This document shows positions 44,293-55,332 of a stretch of 64,000 nucleotides of DNA, one piece after another (position 1 is the stretch's first letter; every line of letters starts with the position of its first letter). The stretch is taken from positions 38,204,058 through 38,268,057 of the forward strand of contig CM043946.1 of NCBI GenBank assembly GCA_014529385.2, written 5' to 3'. A program made the position numbers and the translations under genes. Source of the DNA: Adiantum capillus-veneris. Lineage: Eukaryota > Streptophyta > Polypodiopsida > Polypodiales > Pteridaceae. A model generated the notes under the pieces. It was not told the origin of the DNA, ran no database searches, and saw nothing but the letters and a program-made list of their open reading frames with translations.

Positions 44293-44470
44293 GTCTCCCT
44301 ATTGAGCGTAAGCACCAGTGTTCGAGAAAAATGTGTCTCAGCTTAATATCGTGCCGTTTTCAATTTCCAAAATGTGGGTTCACGGTAAGGGGAAAAGGAG
44401 AAATTCCACCCCATAATAGAGAAAAATAGTGTAAAAACCTAAAAACGTAGCCTAATTTTCTAAACTTTCC
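42839..44470. repeat. Five-copy tandem repeat with foldback core and CT/GT arrays
   Basis: A core of about 210 bp (GTGTCTCAGCTTAATATCGT, CAATTTCCAAAATG, GGAGAAATTCCGCCCCATAA, AACCTGAAAAAGTAGCCTAA) starts at about 42,841, 43,224, 43,539, 43,945 and 44,321. In complete copies the core begins GTTCGGGAAAAAT and ends with its complement ATTTTTCCCGAAC. Between cores lie CT or GT arrays of different lengths plus a 50-bp spacer (CCGGACTGCGCTGAAAAAGG). Copies 2 and 5 lack the right end. Confidence 0.88.
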
Positions 44471-44480
44471 TCTTGGCAAT

Positions 44481-44533
<53 letters not shown>

Positions 44534-44634
44534 TTCAATTGTCGGGCGGCACTGAGGGCTGCACACTGGCGCGGGGCTGCAGAAGGCACGTGTGGGGACC
44601 GGTGGCAAGGGGGGGGGGGACGCTCATCACGCAG

Positions 44635-44681
<47 letters not shown>

Positions 44682-44820
44682 TGTGTGTGTGTTTCAATTG
44701 TCAGGCGGTAGTGAGGGCTGCACACAGGTGCGAGGCTACAAAAGGCACGTGTGGGGACCGGTGGCGAGAAGGGGGGGAGGGGGGGGGGGCACTCATCACA
44801 TAGCAGTCTCTCTCCCTTTC
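44481..44820. repeat. Two-copy ~160-bp unit with poly-G and CT array
   Basis: TGTTTCAATTGTC(G/A)GGCGG ... AAGGCACGTGTGGGGACCGG ... poly-G ... CTCATCAC occurs at 44,529-44,635 and 44,690-44,805, each after a (CT)n array. Confidence 0.85.
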
Positions 44821-44895
44821 TCCCTTCCACATTAATTTTCCCTTATTCCGACTTTATGCAGCACCATCATAAGTGGCCTCGACATTCATTTTCTT

Positions 44896-44942
<47 letters not shown>

Positions 44943-45284
44943 GTGTCACGCGTGCGCATTGTGATTGCTCTTTCCTAATCTTTTTTCCCTAATGTATATC
45001 GAGATCCGTTTTTGAGTGCTTAGCATGCAATTTGTCACAAATTACCTCGCAGAAAGAACGACAATTGTGTCTAAAGATAATGAAGTAATTCATCTCCAAA
45101 GCATACCAACTCAAAGTTTAGTTTAAGCAATCAGTCTGCTTATGAAAAAGCTACAAATTTTTTAATATTTTTTGGACGTACTCAATCTCACAACCGGGGA
45201 TATTTTGGGAATTTCCACAAATTGTAGGGGGAGCGCCGTCAGACCTCTCTCTCTCTCTGTGTCGTGTGCTTCTCTGAGAGTCTG

Positions 45285-45321
<37 letters not shown>

Positions 45322-45548
45322 GCACGCATTGTTCCTCTAGTTGGATGGAAAACACGTACGCCTTGCTCCTTAATTACGCACGCACTGCTCCTCTAGTCAA
45401 CCCTCTATGCTACTCTGAACGGCCGGCTACTCTCTCTCGAAGCACTCTCCGCTGCCGAGCGCCAGGGCACACTCGCCGGTTGAAGCAGTACTCGCCATGT
45501 GGCAAGGGGGGGGAGCCGGAATTCCCTCCCCTTTATAGATAGTATAGA
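44821..45548. other. Right subterminal part of the Helitron-like block, no gene
   Basis: CT arrays lie at 44,892-44,942 and 45,282-45,319. The inverted subterminal homology lies at about 45,120-45,225. A duplicated phrase (ACGCACGCA(T/C)TG(T/C)TCCTCTAGT) occurs at about 45,319 and 45,376. Confidence 0.6.
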
Positions 45549-46752
45549 TGCCCAAAATCAGCCCTTGTCAATGTGGACCGGAACATTTGCATTACAAATT
45601 GGGATATGTGAGCATGGTATGCTTTTTGAAAATGAAATTATAGGAATTTGAGTTAGTTTTTCATGCGTGTAACTTTATACTATTTTTGTCAATTTTATAG
45701 GTAGAATAATTCCGTTTCCGGCAACAAATCTGGCTTGATGGCATCGGATCAGAGACCCTTGGGGACAAGATCGAGGATCTCAGCTTCTTATGCGTGTGCA
45801 ACCCCTCTTAAGCGTTTGGAATTCCAAGGATTCTTAAGGGGCATCTCTCTAGAAACAAGAAAAGAGGAGATCTACAGAAAACAAAGCTTGAAGCATTTCT
45901 CTTCAAAGATTCAGGAGTAAGGAGAAGCCAAGCACTGGAAATCGGGCAAGAAAATTGAAGCCTTTGAAGGCTTGCAAAGTCAACACAAAGTTTGGAGATC
46001 TCGAATCAGCCAGCCACAAGGGTGTGTACACACACACTAAGGCGAGCAAAAATCGAACAAGTCTGCGAAGTTTTTCTTGTGAATGGAATACAAAGGGGAA
46101 TTCAATTAGGCACCGAGTAGATTTCCACAAAGTCAAGCATAGCACTTAAAGCAGCAAATCGAGCAACTTGGCAGCAATTGTGGGACTTGGAATTTTGCTT
46201 GGAGTTTCGACCATGAGCAATGGATGCTTGCCACCAAAAAGAAAAAAAAAAAGTTGGAGCTTTTAAGTGCGACGTAAACGAATTCCAAAGCTATGGGGAA
46301 TCAAGTGCAATCAATTGGACTATTATGTGGCCTGCGCGTTGCTGCGGTAAAAGAAACATCACCTCTATTCTCATAGGGCTATCAATAGTCTCTTCCTACA
46401 TGTATAGTCTGTCGCATTTCTAAAAGTAATTATGACGCGATCTCTTGATAGATTCTAACAAACATGAATATATGTAAAATACCACAAATATCAACTCTAT
46501 TCTGATAGGGCTATCTTGTGTTCCAAGTGGAACACTATGAATACTCTCTTTCTACATGTATAGTCTTTCTCATTTTCAAAAGTGATGCATGACCTGATCT
46601 CTTGATAGATTCTAACAAACATGAATATATGTGAAATGCCACAAATTATTCTTTGATACCAAGCTTGGGAACTTCTCATAGACATTATTTTTCACGAGAT
46701 TTTTTATGAGGTGCTAACCCTTGCTCAACAAACTTAGGAGTGCTCTACTTCT

Positions 46753-46788
<36 letters not shown>

Positions 46789-47319
46789 CCTTTTGATCTA
46801 CCTTTGTTTAGAAATTCTACAAAGCTTGATTATGCAGATAATGCTAAGTATGGAGCCTGATTTACCCTTGTAATTTTCTGTGGTAAAAGCGCACATTTGT
46901 AAGGTCCCCATTATGAGGAAAAGCCATCGTGCGTGAAGGAAAATCACTCACCGGAAACCAAAATTTTCACGGACAAGAATCAGGGGAAACTTTAGGGGAT
47001 ATTTCTCGCCGAAATATTTCTTTTCGTCGGAATATTATGGTTGGACGGCAGCTAGAAAGTGGTGGAAAAACAACCGGTCGGTTGGCCGGTGGTCGGTAGT
47101 CAATGGCCGGTGGCCGAATTCAAAAGCGGACTTGTCTTCTCAAGGGCAGCCACATATGGGTGGATTGGAAGGTCCGATTTGGACTTATTCGCGCAAGGGC
47201 GACAACACATGGCTGCCTCTCATAAGAGAGGGCAACCCTTTTGGCCTATAAAAGGAGACCATTTCTACACACATTTCATAGTGTGAAGTTGATGCAACAA
47301 GGTGAGTGCAGCAAGGCGG
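45549..47319. other. Unrecognised flank, possibly an old LTR near 46,900-47,319
   Basis: No gene is supported. From about 46,903 the sequence has LTR-like features: TGTAAGGTCCCCATTATG, GG-rich repeats (GGCCGGTGG) and a TATA-like CCTATAAAAGGAG (47,246-47,258). No partner is seen. The frames at 45,735-46,149 have no recognised domains. A (GA)n lies at about 46,755-46,786. Confidence 0.4.
46363..46645. repeat. ~132-bp imperfect tandem duplication
   Basis: CTCTATTCT(C/G)ATAGGGCTATC starts copies at 46,363 and 46,495; both run through CTACATGTATAGTCT and GATCTCTTGATAGATTCTAA to ATATATGT(A/G)AAAT. The second copy has a short insertion. Confidence 0.8.
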
Positions 47320-49308
47320 TGTCGAGAAATTTGCGGTCTTGCCAGGAAAGCACCGGGCTTATGGCTGTGAGAGTTTGTGAGAGAACTCAACAAAAACTAT
47401 ATGAAGGAGTTAAACCATAGATGCCATGAAGACTAGGGTTTGGAAAGAAGTTCAACCAAAGAAGACTCGCTCTTTCTCTCTTGCATCCACACACACAAAG
47501 GAAGAACGCAAAAGAGAATGTCAAAACAATACGAAGATGAAAACACCAAGGCGATGGTCATAGCGTATCATGGGTAATATGAAAGGGTTAATGGATGAGT
47601 TAATGGTATTCAATCTTGGCTGACCAAATAGGCTACGAATTGTTCTTTGGAATTGTAGTTTTGTGCTTACCATAATATATATATTTTGTCTAGTGATTGG
47701 GATTAATTGTGTGTACAAATCCTCTTGGTTCATAGCAAGATAACTACGCTTACATCAAAAGAAAAATTATAGTCTATGAGAGGTAGTATGATGGGATCCG
47801 GTGATAGAAGTATTTCATTGAGCCTTTCAGGGCCGAAGAGAAACACTATACGTTGCTGAAAGTGTATTTTACGGCTAATCCATACGTTAATTCTAATAGA
47901 TCGTACAGAGTGAAAGCGATAGAAATGATCATCATGTGGGTTATTCATTTAGGATAGTATGTGAGAAATGTAGATATGAGAGAAGTGAAGAGATGAGAAG
48001 TTTCCCTCCCAAGCCCTATTCTTGCCCGTAGGCAATAAGGATATTGCAGGGAGAGATCTACCTGTAGCAAAGAGAACCTAGAGAGGATGAATGAATGAGA
48101 GAGATAGGTTTGGTTAAGGAGATGAGATTAGATACATATATATATATTGGATTAGAGATGAAAATGAAAACAACAAGAAATCAAGAAAACATCAATGTAG
48201 AACACATCTTACTTGAAACCCTTCGGCACCATTATTGATGGAGAGAGAAGAAGAGTGGATAATTCCACTTTGATTGATACGCCAAGTACAACACCTTCTT
48301 TTATTAGAGTTGATCCTCCAAGGATGGCGTACAAGAATGGCTAGTTTTCCTCTAGGAGAAAGTGTAGGCTTGGGCTTATGTTAATGGGGCTAAGTACAAT
48401 TAGGCATTACTACTCACTCCCTCAAGAATTCCTCTCATCAATGGCTTGAATGCTTGAGTTCCTTCCAAGGAAGAAGAGGTCCCCTTTTATAGGTGAAGGG
48501 AACCCACAAGGGTTTACACAAGAAGAGAGGAGCCAGTGTGAACAGGAATTGGAAAAGTTGGAAATGAGCTGTCCCTGCATGATGTGGGCAGACTGGGGTC
48601 CAGTATTTTGATCATATCTCCTCAACCGTAGCTCCAAATAAAAAAGTAAAAATATGGGCAGAAACTTCAGCTCATAAGCTACGTTTTTCATTTTAAAATC
48701 ATTCTCCAATTCGGATTGGAACCTTGTGTAAAAAATTCATCAAAATAGGGTCCATTTATGGCAGCAAAAGTCTTCATGTGGTCTCCTTAGCCTTGACTTT
48801 CATTTAATTCCCAAGGACACCTCATGCCATATGAAAGCATGACATTTCTCCTTGACAAATTTTTGTAACCATGCTTGCAATAATGCATTAAAATAAGTGT
48901 ATCTTTGAAATCATGCCACCTAGTGTCCCACTAGGATTTGATTCTCTCCTAGTAGCTATTTAAAAAGAAATATAAGAAAAGTATAAAAAATACATAGAAT
49001 ATATATATATATTGGAGTTTACCCTAGATATAGGATCTAGCTAGGGTGTGAGATGATAATGAAATAGTAGAAATAAAGAATCAATGCTTTTTGCCCCAAG
49101 TTAAAGAGGCAGAGCTATTGACACTTTTCCCGTAGTATTTTTTGATGGTAAAGTAAGAATACATTACCCTTGAGATAAATAATAAGATGAGATAGAAAGC
49201 TTATTTTTATACTTACATATGCATATGTACATTATAAGAAATATAATTATGTATCTAAAAAGTTACAAGATAACTCTTGTAGCATGTGTTCCCACTATGT
49301 ACATGTCA
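47320..49308 (-). repeat. 3' LTR of family G copy 1
   Basis: Same length as the 5' LTR. It is preceded in sense by a purine-rich tract (TTTAGAGGGGGTGGATG, 49,319-49,335) about 10 nt from the LTR start. Its inner end reads TGTCACAGCACG and its outer end abuts GGCGG. Confidence 0.92.
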
Positions 49309-49376
49309 CAGCACGACATCCACCCCCTCTAAACCTGCACATCCTCCGGTATGTGCCAAATTATTTCTTTGTAAGA

Positions 49377-52300
49377 TCAGCCCTCTTGTACATCTTCCTT
49401 GCTTTCATCTTCACTGGATGATTCCAGAGCTTCATTTTCACTTTGATCTTCACCTGTGTTTTGCTCTTCTTCCTCATCAGCATTTTCTGGATCATTGTCT
49501 CCTCTTCTCTTAAACATTTTGATCCTTTTTCCTGCAATGGGAATCTTTAATTCTGTGCCATCTAGTTCAGACAAGCTGTAAGTAGCATTTTCATGCACAT
49601 GTTTTACAACATATGGTCCAAACCATCTTTTTGAAAACTTACGCATGACTGTGTGTTGGTTATCAAAGCTACTATCATACACTAAAACCCAATCACCTTT
49701 GTCAATTGCTTTGCTCCTGAGCCGATGTCGCTTATCAAAGTAGTCCTTGTTTTTCAATCTTGCATTTTTGAGTCGTTCTTTTGCAGCCTCAATGTCTCCA
49801 GGTCTTCTCTCTAGTTGCCTTATGCGCAATGCAAGGAGATCTTCCCTGCTAAGCCCCTCTTGCCAAGGTAGTACATTCCAGGTGGGAATTGTATCTTCAA
49901 TCGGCATCACTGGCTTTTGACCATACATTAGCTCCGCAGGCATGTAGCCAGTTACTGAGCTGTGTGTTGTACGATCAGCCCATAAAGCATATGGTAATAG
50001 TTTTGGCCACTCACCAACTCTTCCTTCGCAAGCCTTGGCCAAAGCTTTGATGATAGGAGGGTGCCCTCTTTCACTCTTTCCATTGCCTTCAGGGTTGTAA
50101 GCTGTAGTAAGAGAAAGCTTGATCCCTAATCTAGAAAAGAACTCCCTTGCTTCTTCGGCATCCAGTTCACCTCTGTCTGCAGTGATCTTTCCCACACAAC
50201 CATAACGGCAAATCACCTCATCAAGAAGGAATTTGCACACAGCTTCTGTGGTTTTAGCTCTTAATGCTCTTCCTTCAACCTGATTAGTTAGGTCCTCTCG
50301 TGCAAGAACCAAGTACCTCATCTGCCAGAGTCCTAAAGGCATCGTGACTAGATCCACAACCCATTTATAGTGCATGGCTAGTGGATATGTAGGGTGCAAT
50401 CCATCACGATATCGAACATTTGAATACATTTGACAAGTTACACATGACTCTACAAACTGAGATACATCTTTATACATACCCTTCCACCAGTATTTTTCTT
50501 TCAACTTGGAGAAGGTTGCCCACACACCCCTGTGTCCATCCCATAGACTCTCATGAAACTCTTGCATGAGCTTTACTTGAGTCTCTTTTTTACATATAAC
50601 CCGTTGTGGTGTAGCACCCTTTTCCTTAGGATGCTTCCACAAGTAACCATCCCTTAAAAAGTACCCATATGCTTTCCTGCGTATCCTCTTGAATTCTTGT
50701 TCAGACCAATCATCCTGTTTTGTTAGAGTACTCAAGTACCTTCCAATAGAAAGCCAATCACCTTCATAAAGATCTTTCAAGAACAATTCAAGTGAATTAG
50801 TCATGCAGACATTGTTACCTTTGGCATGAGAGATAGAATAGAATTTTGTGCCTACATCATCTCCCTCATCAATCATTTGTGACTCATCTTCATACCTTGC
50901 CCTTGATAGCATATCTGCCACTGTATTGTCTTTACCTGCAATGTGCTTAAACTCGGGATTTAAGGACTTAATGTAGGCAATCCACCGCAACATAGCAATG
51001 TCTGGTGTTGAGCAGCTTGTAATCATCCCAAGAAGTGGTAGACAATCTGTTTCTACAACCACACATGCACCAATTAGGTACTCTTTTCCACTTTTCAAGG
51101 CTGTAACCATATCCCATAACTCTCTCTTTATCTGTGGATAGTTTCTTTGGTGAGCACTTAGTACCTTTGCTCCAAATCTTACCACATACCTGTGTCCTTG
51201 TTTGTCATCTTGCCCTATTGCCCATCCAATCCCTGTAGGACTGGTATCTACTGTCACAATCACTGGCCTTTGACACTCATAGTCTACCTTTCTCAAAGTC
51301 GTTGCTGACTGGAGTAACTCCTTTAGCTTTTTCATGGATTTTACATGTGCTTCTGTCCATTTAAACTTTTGATTCTTTCTAAGCAGCTGATAAAGAGGAT
51401 CAGCTACATGTGCATAATGTGGAATCCAAATAACATAGAAGACACATGCTCCCAGAAACCTTCTAACCTCAGTGATGCTAGTGCATGTTTCTTTCATTCT
51501 TTGGATGGCATCTACCTTTGATGGACAAGGTTTCCTACCATATGGCCCGCACATGTGCCCCACAATGAGCACTTCATTGACACCAAACATAGACTTTTTC
51601 CCCGACAATGTAAGATTCACTTCTTCCAACCTAGACAAAATTTTATCACAATCATTTATGTGATTTACCACAAACCTGTGACATCCCTTGAGATCCAAAG
51701 CTTCAACTTTGTCACTTTCTTCACATCCTTTGATAGGCAAATCATCAATGAAAGGCATTGTGATTTGAGGGATAAAGTCACGTAAGACCTTATTCATCCC
51801 ATTCATCATATGTGCAACCGAGTTGGTTGCTCCCTGTGGCAAGGTACACATCCTTACCAAACCCAAAGGTGTCCTCATGGTTGTCAAGTCTCTGCTTTCG
51901 ATTGCAAGCTGAAATTGATCATACCCTGAGTAGAGATCCCCCATTGAGTAGATTGCCCTCCCTGCAAACGCCTCTGCAAATTCATCCACAATTGGACCTG
52001 TACCTACATTTCTAATTGTCACCTTGTTCACTGGTTGCATATCTTAGATGAAGCGTAGAGAACCATTCTTCTTTGGAACTGTGAACCACCTGTTTGAGTA
52101 TGGAGCACAAGAAGGCTCCAAGATTCCCATTTTGATTTTCTCATTCAGTAGCTCTACTAACTTTGGCAAATGAGCCTTTGGAACCGGAATAGGCCGCAGA
52201 TTCCAAGGCACATGAGGTATTGTGAAAATTACCATAGGAGCTACAATATAAGGATCAACACATCCTATCTCATGTGGCTCAAATGCAAAAGCCTTACCAT

Positions 52301-52921
52301 GCTTTGAAAGCATTTCTTTGAAGCACTTTGTCTCCTCCTGTGTTAGAAACTCCTCGCAACCAATCTGCAACTCTTGAAAAGACTCCTTTGTGAAGGTATG
52401 CCCGATCTTTTTAGGATTCCGCAAACTTGGTTGTAAAGAAGCCTGTTCAATCTTTTCCCTGTTGTTGGGTGGTAAGGGTGAAGCTACTGGTTTCACCTTC
52501 TTTGCTACACTCTTGTATTTAGTTTCAGCATGGACTTCTGGGCCTACTGTTTGGCTTTCTTTAAAGGCTTCTCTTACTTGATACATTTCCATAGAGCAAA
52601 CTTCCACAACTTCATTCTCAAGATGCAAACTAGACCTCATTATAGCATCAAGCTCACCCATAGTATCTACAAAAGAAACTTGTTCACACAAACCCAAAAC
52701 ATTTTCAGTAGGCTCTAGCAACCCACTCTTTTTCATGCCTATTTGTACATTATGCACATATTGCTTCTCACATCTCTTCAAATCTTCAAGTTTTGTAAAA
52801 CATACTGATCCATTCTTTGTTACCAAGGAGCTCGTTGAAAATGCTTCACCTATTTTTGGATCAGGCGAGACCCTTTTTCTTTCTGTACCATTGCAATCCC
52901 TCTTTACAATGGTACTTGGCC
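49377..52921 (-). pseudogene. Pol (RT-RNase H-integrase), family G copy 1, one stop
   Basis: Read in the -1 frame from the slippery site. A linker is followed by RT with WFTVPKKNGSLRF, then one nonsense codon (TAA at 52,041-52,043, CAA in copy 2), then GDLYSGYDQFQLAI (motif A), TLPQGATNSVAHM and PFIDDLPIKG (catalytic DD). RNase H: D265, E307, D332 and D376 (numbered from the codon after the stop). Integrase: zinc H496/H503/C533/C536, then D563 (VVDLVTMP), D622 (ITADRGELD) and E658 (GNGKSERGH). The C-terminal tail is acidic (Glu/Asp/Ser) with no chromodomain. The single stop is the only visible break. Confidence 0.93.
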
Positions 52922-52928
52922 AAAACCC
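52885..52928 (-). promoter_or_regulatory. Predicted -1 ribosomal frameshift signal (copy 1)
   Basis: On the minus strand G_GGT_TTT (52,928-52,922) sits in the gag-pro register as X_XXY_YYZ. A 6-nt spacer GGCCAA follows, then GTACCATTG pairs perfectly with CAATGGTAC (9 bp) around a 13-nt loop containing the gag-pro TAA. The -1 frame is closed by a TAG upstream of the heptamer and runs open from there into pol. Position, register and spacing match known retroviral-type -1 signals. Confidence 0.85.
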
Positions 52929-55279
52929 ATCATTTCTCTATGATCATGAAACTCTTTGCTTACCTTTGGTAGAGGATGTTCTCTGAGGTTGTGACGATTT
53001 CTTTCATGGTTTACATAGACTGTGAGAAATTGGACAGCTCGTTTACCATCTTTGCTACGTATTCTAGCATATGCTGAACCATCGTCCATTACCTTTGTTT
53101 CCATTCGAACTCCCACAATGTAGGGTTGTCCAAGGATGAGATGATATGAAGATGTATCCTGAACAAAGAAGTTTTGGTCAATCTTTACATCACCTATTGT
53201 CACCTTCACACCTGGACATGCTGCATACAATTCACCGGATGAATTGTTTGCCACTTTTACCATCCAACCATGATCTGTGTCCATTGGCCATTTGCACTTG
53301 TTGTAGAGACTCTTTGACATTATGTTTATTTCTGAACCATGGTCAATCAAGGCAACAAATGGCTCTTCAAGATCACCTACCTTGACCAAAGTTTCTGTAG
53401 TAGCCCTTGCCCAATGACTTCGTGAATAGTAACTCCTAGGAATATTTTCAACTTCTTCATCATCATTTGAGAAATACACTTGCTTCACTCTCCCACTAGA
53501 TTGGTAGCATCCTACCACAACTCCATCATTCTCCTTATTTTGCAGTTGCATCCCTTGCGTCTTTGAGGTTTCCCCTTCAACCTGTGGACGAGAAACTTCA
53601 GTAAGGGTTTGCCTCTTCCTCTTGATGATGTCAATGATCTCCTCATGGAATTCACGCTTTGCAATCCTAAGAACTTCTCCCAGAGTAAAGTTAATCTTGC
53701 TATTCAAGATCCTTTCCTCCAAGACTTTCTTTAAATCTGTAGCAACCTCAATATCAGATTGTAGTTTATAAGTTGGGCCTTTTGTCTTAATTTTCGTTGG
53801 CTCTTTCTTCTTTCCTGTTGTAGACTCCTCCCTGAGTACTTCAAGTGGAGATGCTCCTTGTGTTGAGGGTGTTTGAGAAGGCATTGAGTCGCTTCTTCCC
53901 CCACTTCTAAAAGCTCTTTTTGATGGTCCTTCATCAGCATTCTCACGTCTGCGCTTCTCTTCTACAATTGCCTCATTTTGTTGGCATTTTGTAATGTAGG
54001 CATGCATTGACAATGAGTCCACTGGATCATTCCATCCTGTTTCTAGACGTATGCAATCACCTGCTTCATGTAGAATCTCTTTTGTAAGCTTTCCCTTTTT
54101 GGCTAATTGCATGACATTTGGCCAAATTTGACCATGATGGTCACTCACTTCTTCATCACAAAAATGTTCAATTTTTACTCCATAAGTAGCTGCCTCAACT
54201 GAAGAGGTGGCATGCTTGGTTGCCATATCTTCAACTAAGGTTTGCATTCCCCCTTTCCCAAAGTTAGTTCTCAAGGGTAGACCTGTCTCTCTTAAGTGGA
54301 TTTTACCATCCTTAAAAAAGACAACATCTTTTGACAAAGCATCACTAAAATCATCACAATCCCTTCTTACATGGTTTGTTCTATCACACCAAATACATCT
54401 ATTAACAAACCCTTCTTTGGGCTGTTGTCTTTGCCTAGGAAGTGGCCCTGATGGTTGGCCTTTTTCTTCAAGCTTTGCAAACTTCACCTTCAAGTCACGC
54501 ATTCCCTTCACAAGCTCATCTAGCATGGACTCATCAAACTTAGGAGCGATAAAAGTAGGCTTTACCATTTTGTCAGAAGTTGAGGTGGAAGGACTTGTAG
54601 TGTTTACTACCATCTTGTCCCTTCTTCTTTGTCGTTTGGCAAGCAGTGAGACAGCACCTTCAACCTCATTCCAGTCGGTCTTTAGTCCTTGCTCAGGATC
54701 TTTATCTTCAAGAAGAAGCTCCAAATTTTCTTGAAACTTTTTACCTGCAGCTTGTAAGAAAAGATCTGTCTTCTCTGCATCTAGTGTGGCCCTTTCTGTC
54801 CTAGTGAGTTGTGCATAGCGCCCCTCAAATTCCCTAAGTAGCTCTGTTATTGATAGTCCTTGCTTTGGCTTGACTACCCATTCTAAGAATGTCCTTTTGG
54901 TCACTCTCTCAGAGTCCTCCATGAAATATTCCTCCTTTAAAGCTACTTTGAGTTCTTCCCAATTTCTCCCATGCCCATCTTTAATTGCCCTAACATGCTC
55001 CCTAGATTCTGGAGCAACAACTAGCTCAAAGCTTTGAATCATCTCACCTTCTGACACGCGATGCAGCTCCATCTCCTTCACATACTCGCGTAAGTACTTG
55101 GTTACATCTTTGCCATTGAACTGATACATTCTGTTGACGACCGCTTGTATGGCCTTCGTTGCTGAAATCTCCCTTCTTTCAGTAGCATGTTGTTGTTGCA
55201 TGAACATTGCAAATGCTTGAAACATTTGCATTGTTGCTGGGTCAAAATGCATACCCTGTTGCTCAACATGATCACCCAT
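52904..55279 (-). CDS. Gag-protease polyprotein, family G copy 1
   Basis: Start chosen at ATG 55,279 (MGDHVEQQGMHFDP); an in-frame TTG four codons upstream is less likely. Intact, 791 residues. In order: a helical Gag region (LVVAPESREHVRAIKDGHG, RTFLEWVVKPKQGLSITELL, RTERATLDAEKTDLFLQAAG), a zinc knuckle CIWCDRTNHVRRDC (C-X2-C-X4-H-X4-C), a basic/Glu-rich linker, and near residues 630-720 a retropepsin: FVALIDHGSEINIMS holds the catalytic Asp as D-H-G instead of D-[S/T]-G, with YHLILGQPYIVG as the flap/ILG strand. It ends QVPL with TAA in the loop of a predicted frameshift hairpin; pol follows in the -1 frame. Confidence 0.93.
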   Translation of the reverse strand: MGDHVEQQGMHFDPATMQMFQAFAMFMQQQHATERREISATKAIQAVVNRMYQFNGKDVTKYLREYVKEMELHRVSEGEMIQSFELVVAPESREHVRAIKDGHGRNWEELKVALKEEYFMEDSERVTKRTFLEWVVKPKQGLSITELLREFEGRYAQLTRTERATLDAEKTDLFLQAAGKKFQENLELLLEDKDPEQGLKTDWNEVEGAVSLLAKRQRRRDKMVVNTTSPSTSTSDKMVKPTFIAPKFDESMLDELVKGMRDLKVKFAKLEEKGQPSGPLPRQRQQPKEGFVNRCIWCDRTNHVRRDCDDFSDALSKDVVFFKDGKIHLRETGLPLRTNFGKGGMQTLVEDMATKHATSSVEAATYGVKIEHFCDEEVSDHHGQIWPNVMQLAKKGKLTKEILHEAGDCIRLETGWNDPVDSLSMHAYITKCQQNEAIVEEKRRRENADEGPSKRAFRSGGRSDSMPSQTPSTQGASPLEVLREESTTGKKKEPTKIKTKGPTYKLQSDIEVATDLKKVLEERILNSKINFTLGEVLRIAKREFHEEIIDIIKRKRQTLTEVSRPQVEGETSKTQGMQLQNKENDGVVVGCYQSSGRVKQVYFSNDDEEVENIPRSYYSRSHWARATTETLVKVGDLEEPFVALIDHGSEINIMSKSLYNKCKWPMDTDHGWMVKVANNSSGELYAACPGVKVTIGDVKIDQNFFVQDTSSYHLILGQPYIVGVRMETKVMDDGSAYARIRSKDGKRAVQFLTVYVNHERNRHNLREHPLPKVSKEFHDHREMMGFGQVPL

Positions 55280-55304
55280 GGTTACCCACAAACTCTCACC
55301 CTAG

Positions 55305-55332
55305 CAGATTCACGTCGGGTTCACCAAAAATA
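55305..55332 (-). other. Primer binding site of family G
   Basis: After the LTR the minus strand reads TATTTT then TGGTGAACCCGACGTGAATC. TGG starts a good tRNA-complementary site; copy 2 has GACGCGAATC. The tRNA is not identified. Only about 50 nt separate the LTR from the gag ATG. Confidence 0.6.

Larger units (their letters stand above)
40241..45548. mobile_element. Microsatellite-rich block with inverted Helitron-like ends
   Basis: The left end (40,241) reads A|TCTATACTAGTATAAAAGG then GGGAGGGATTCCGGTCCCCC. The right end, inverted from 45,548, reads A|TCTATACTATCTATAAAGGG then GAGGGAATTCCGGCTCCCCC. Subterminal similarity continues inward: CCAAAATTCCCAAAATATCC ... TTTGTAGCTTTTCATAAG at 40,700-40,790 matches the inverted 45,120-45,210. 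An A before TC on both sides fits Helitron 5' ends, but two opposed 5' ends with no visible CTRR/hairpin 3' end is odd. It may be two convergent Helitrons or a foldback derivative. No Rep/helicase frame is present. Confidence 0.55.

Noticed and set aside
47521-47948. Conserved 70-72-codon frames in the family G LTRs (also 55,534-55,961 and 57,746-58,173)
   Set aside because: They recur because the LTRs are copies. They lack domains and lie in the LTR of another gene set; conservation here is explained by recent duplication.
54207-54734. 175-codon frame antisense to family G gag (also 58,975-59,502)
   Set aside because: It is a shadow of the gag coding strand, conserved only because gag is.
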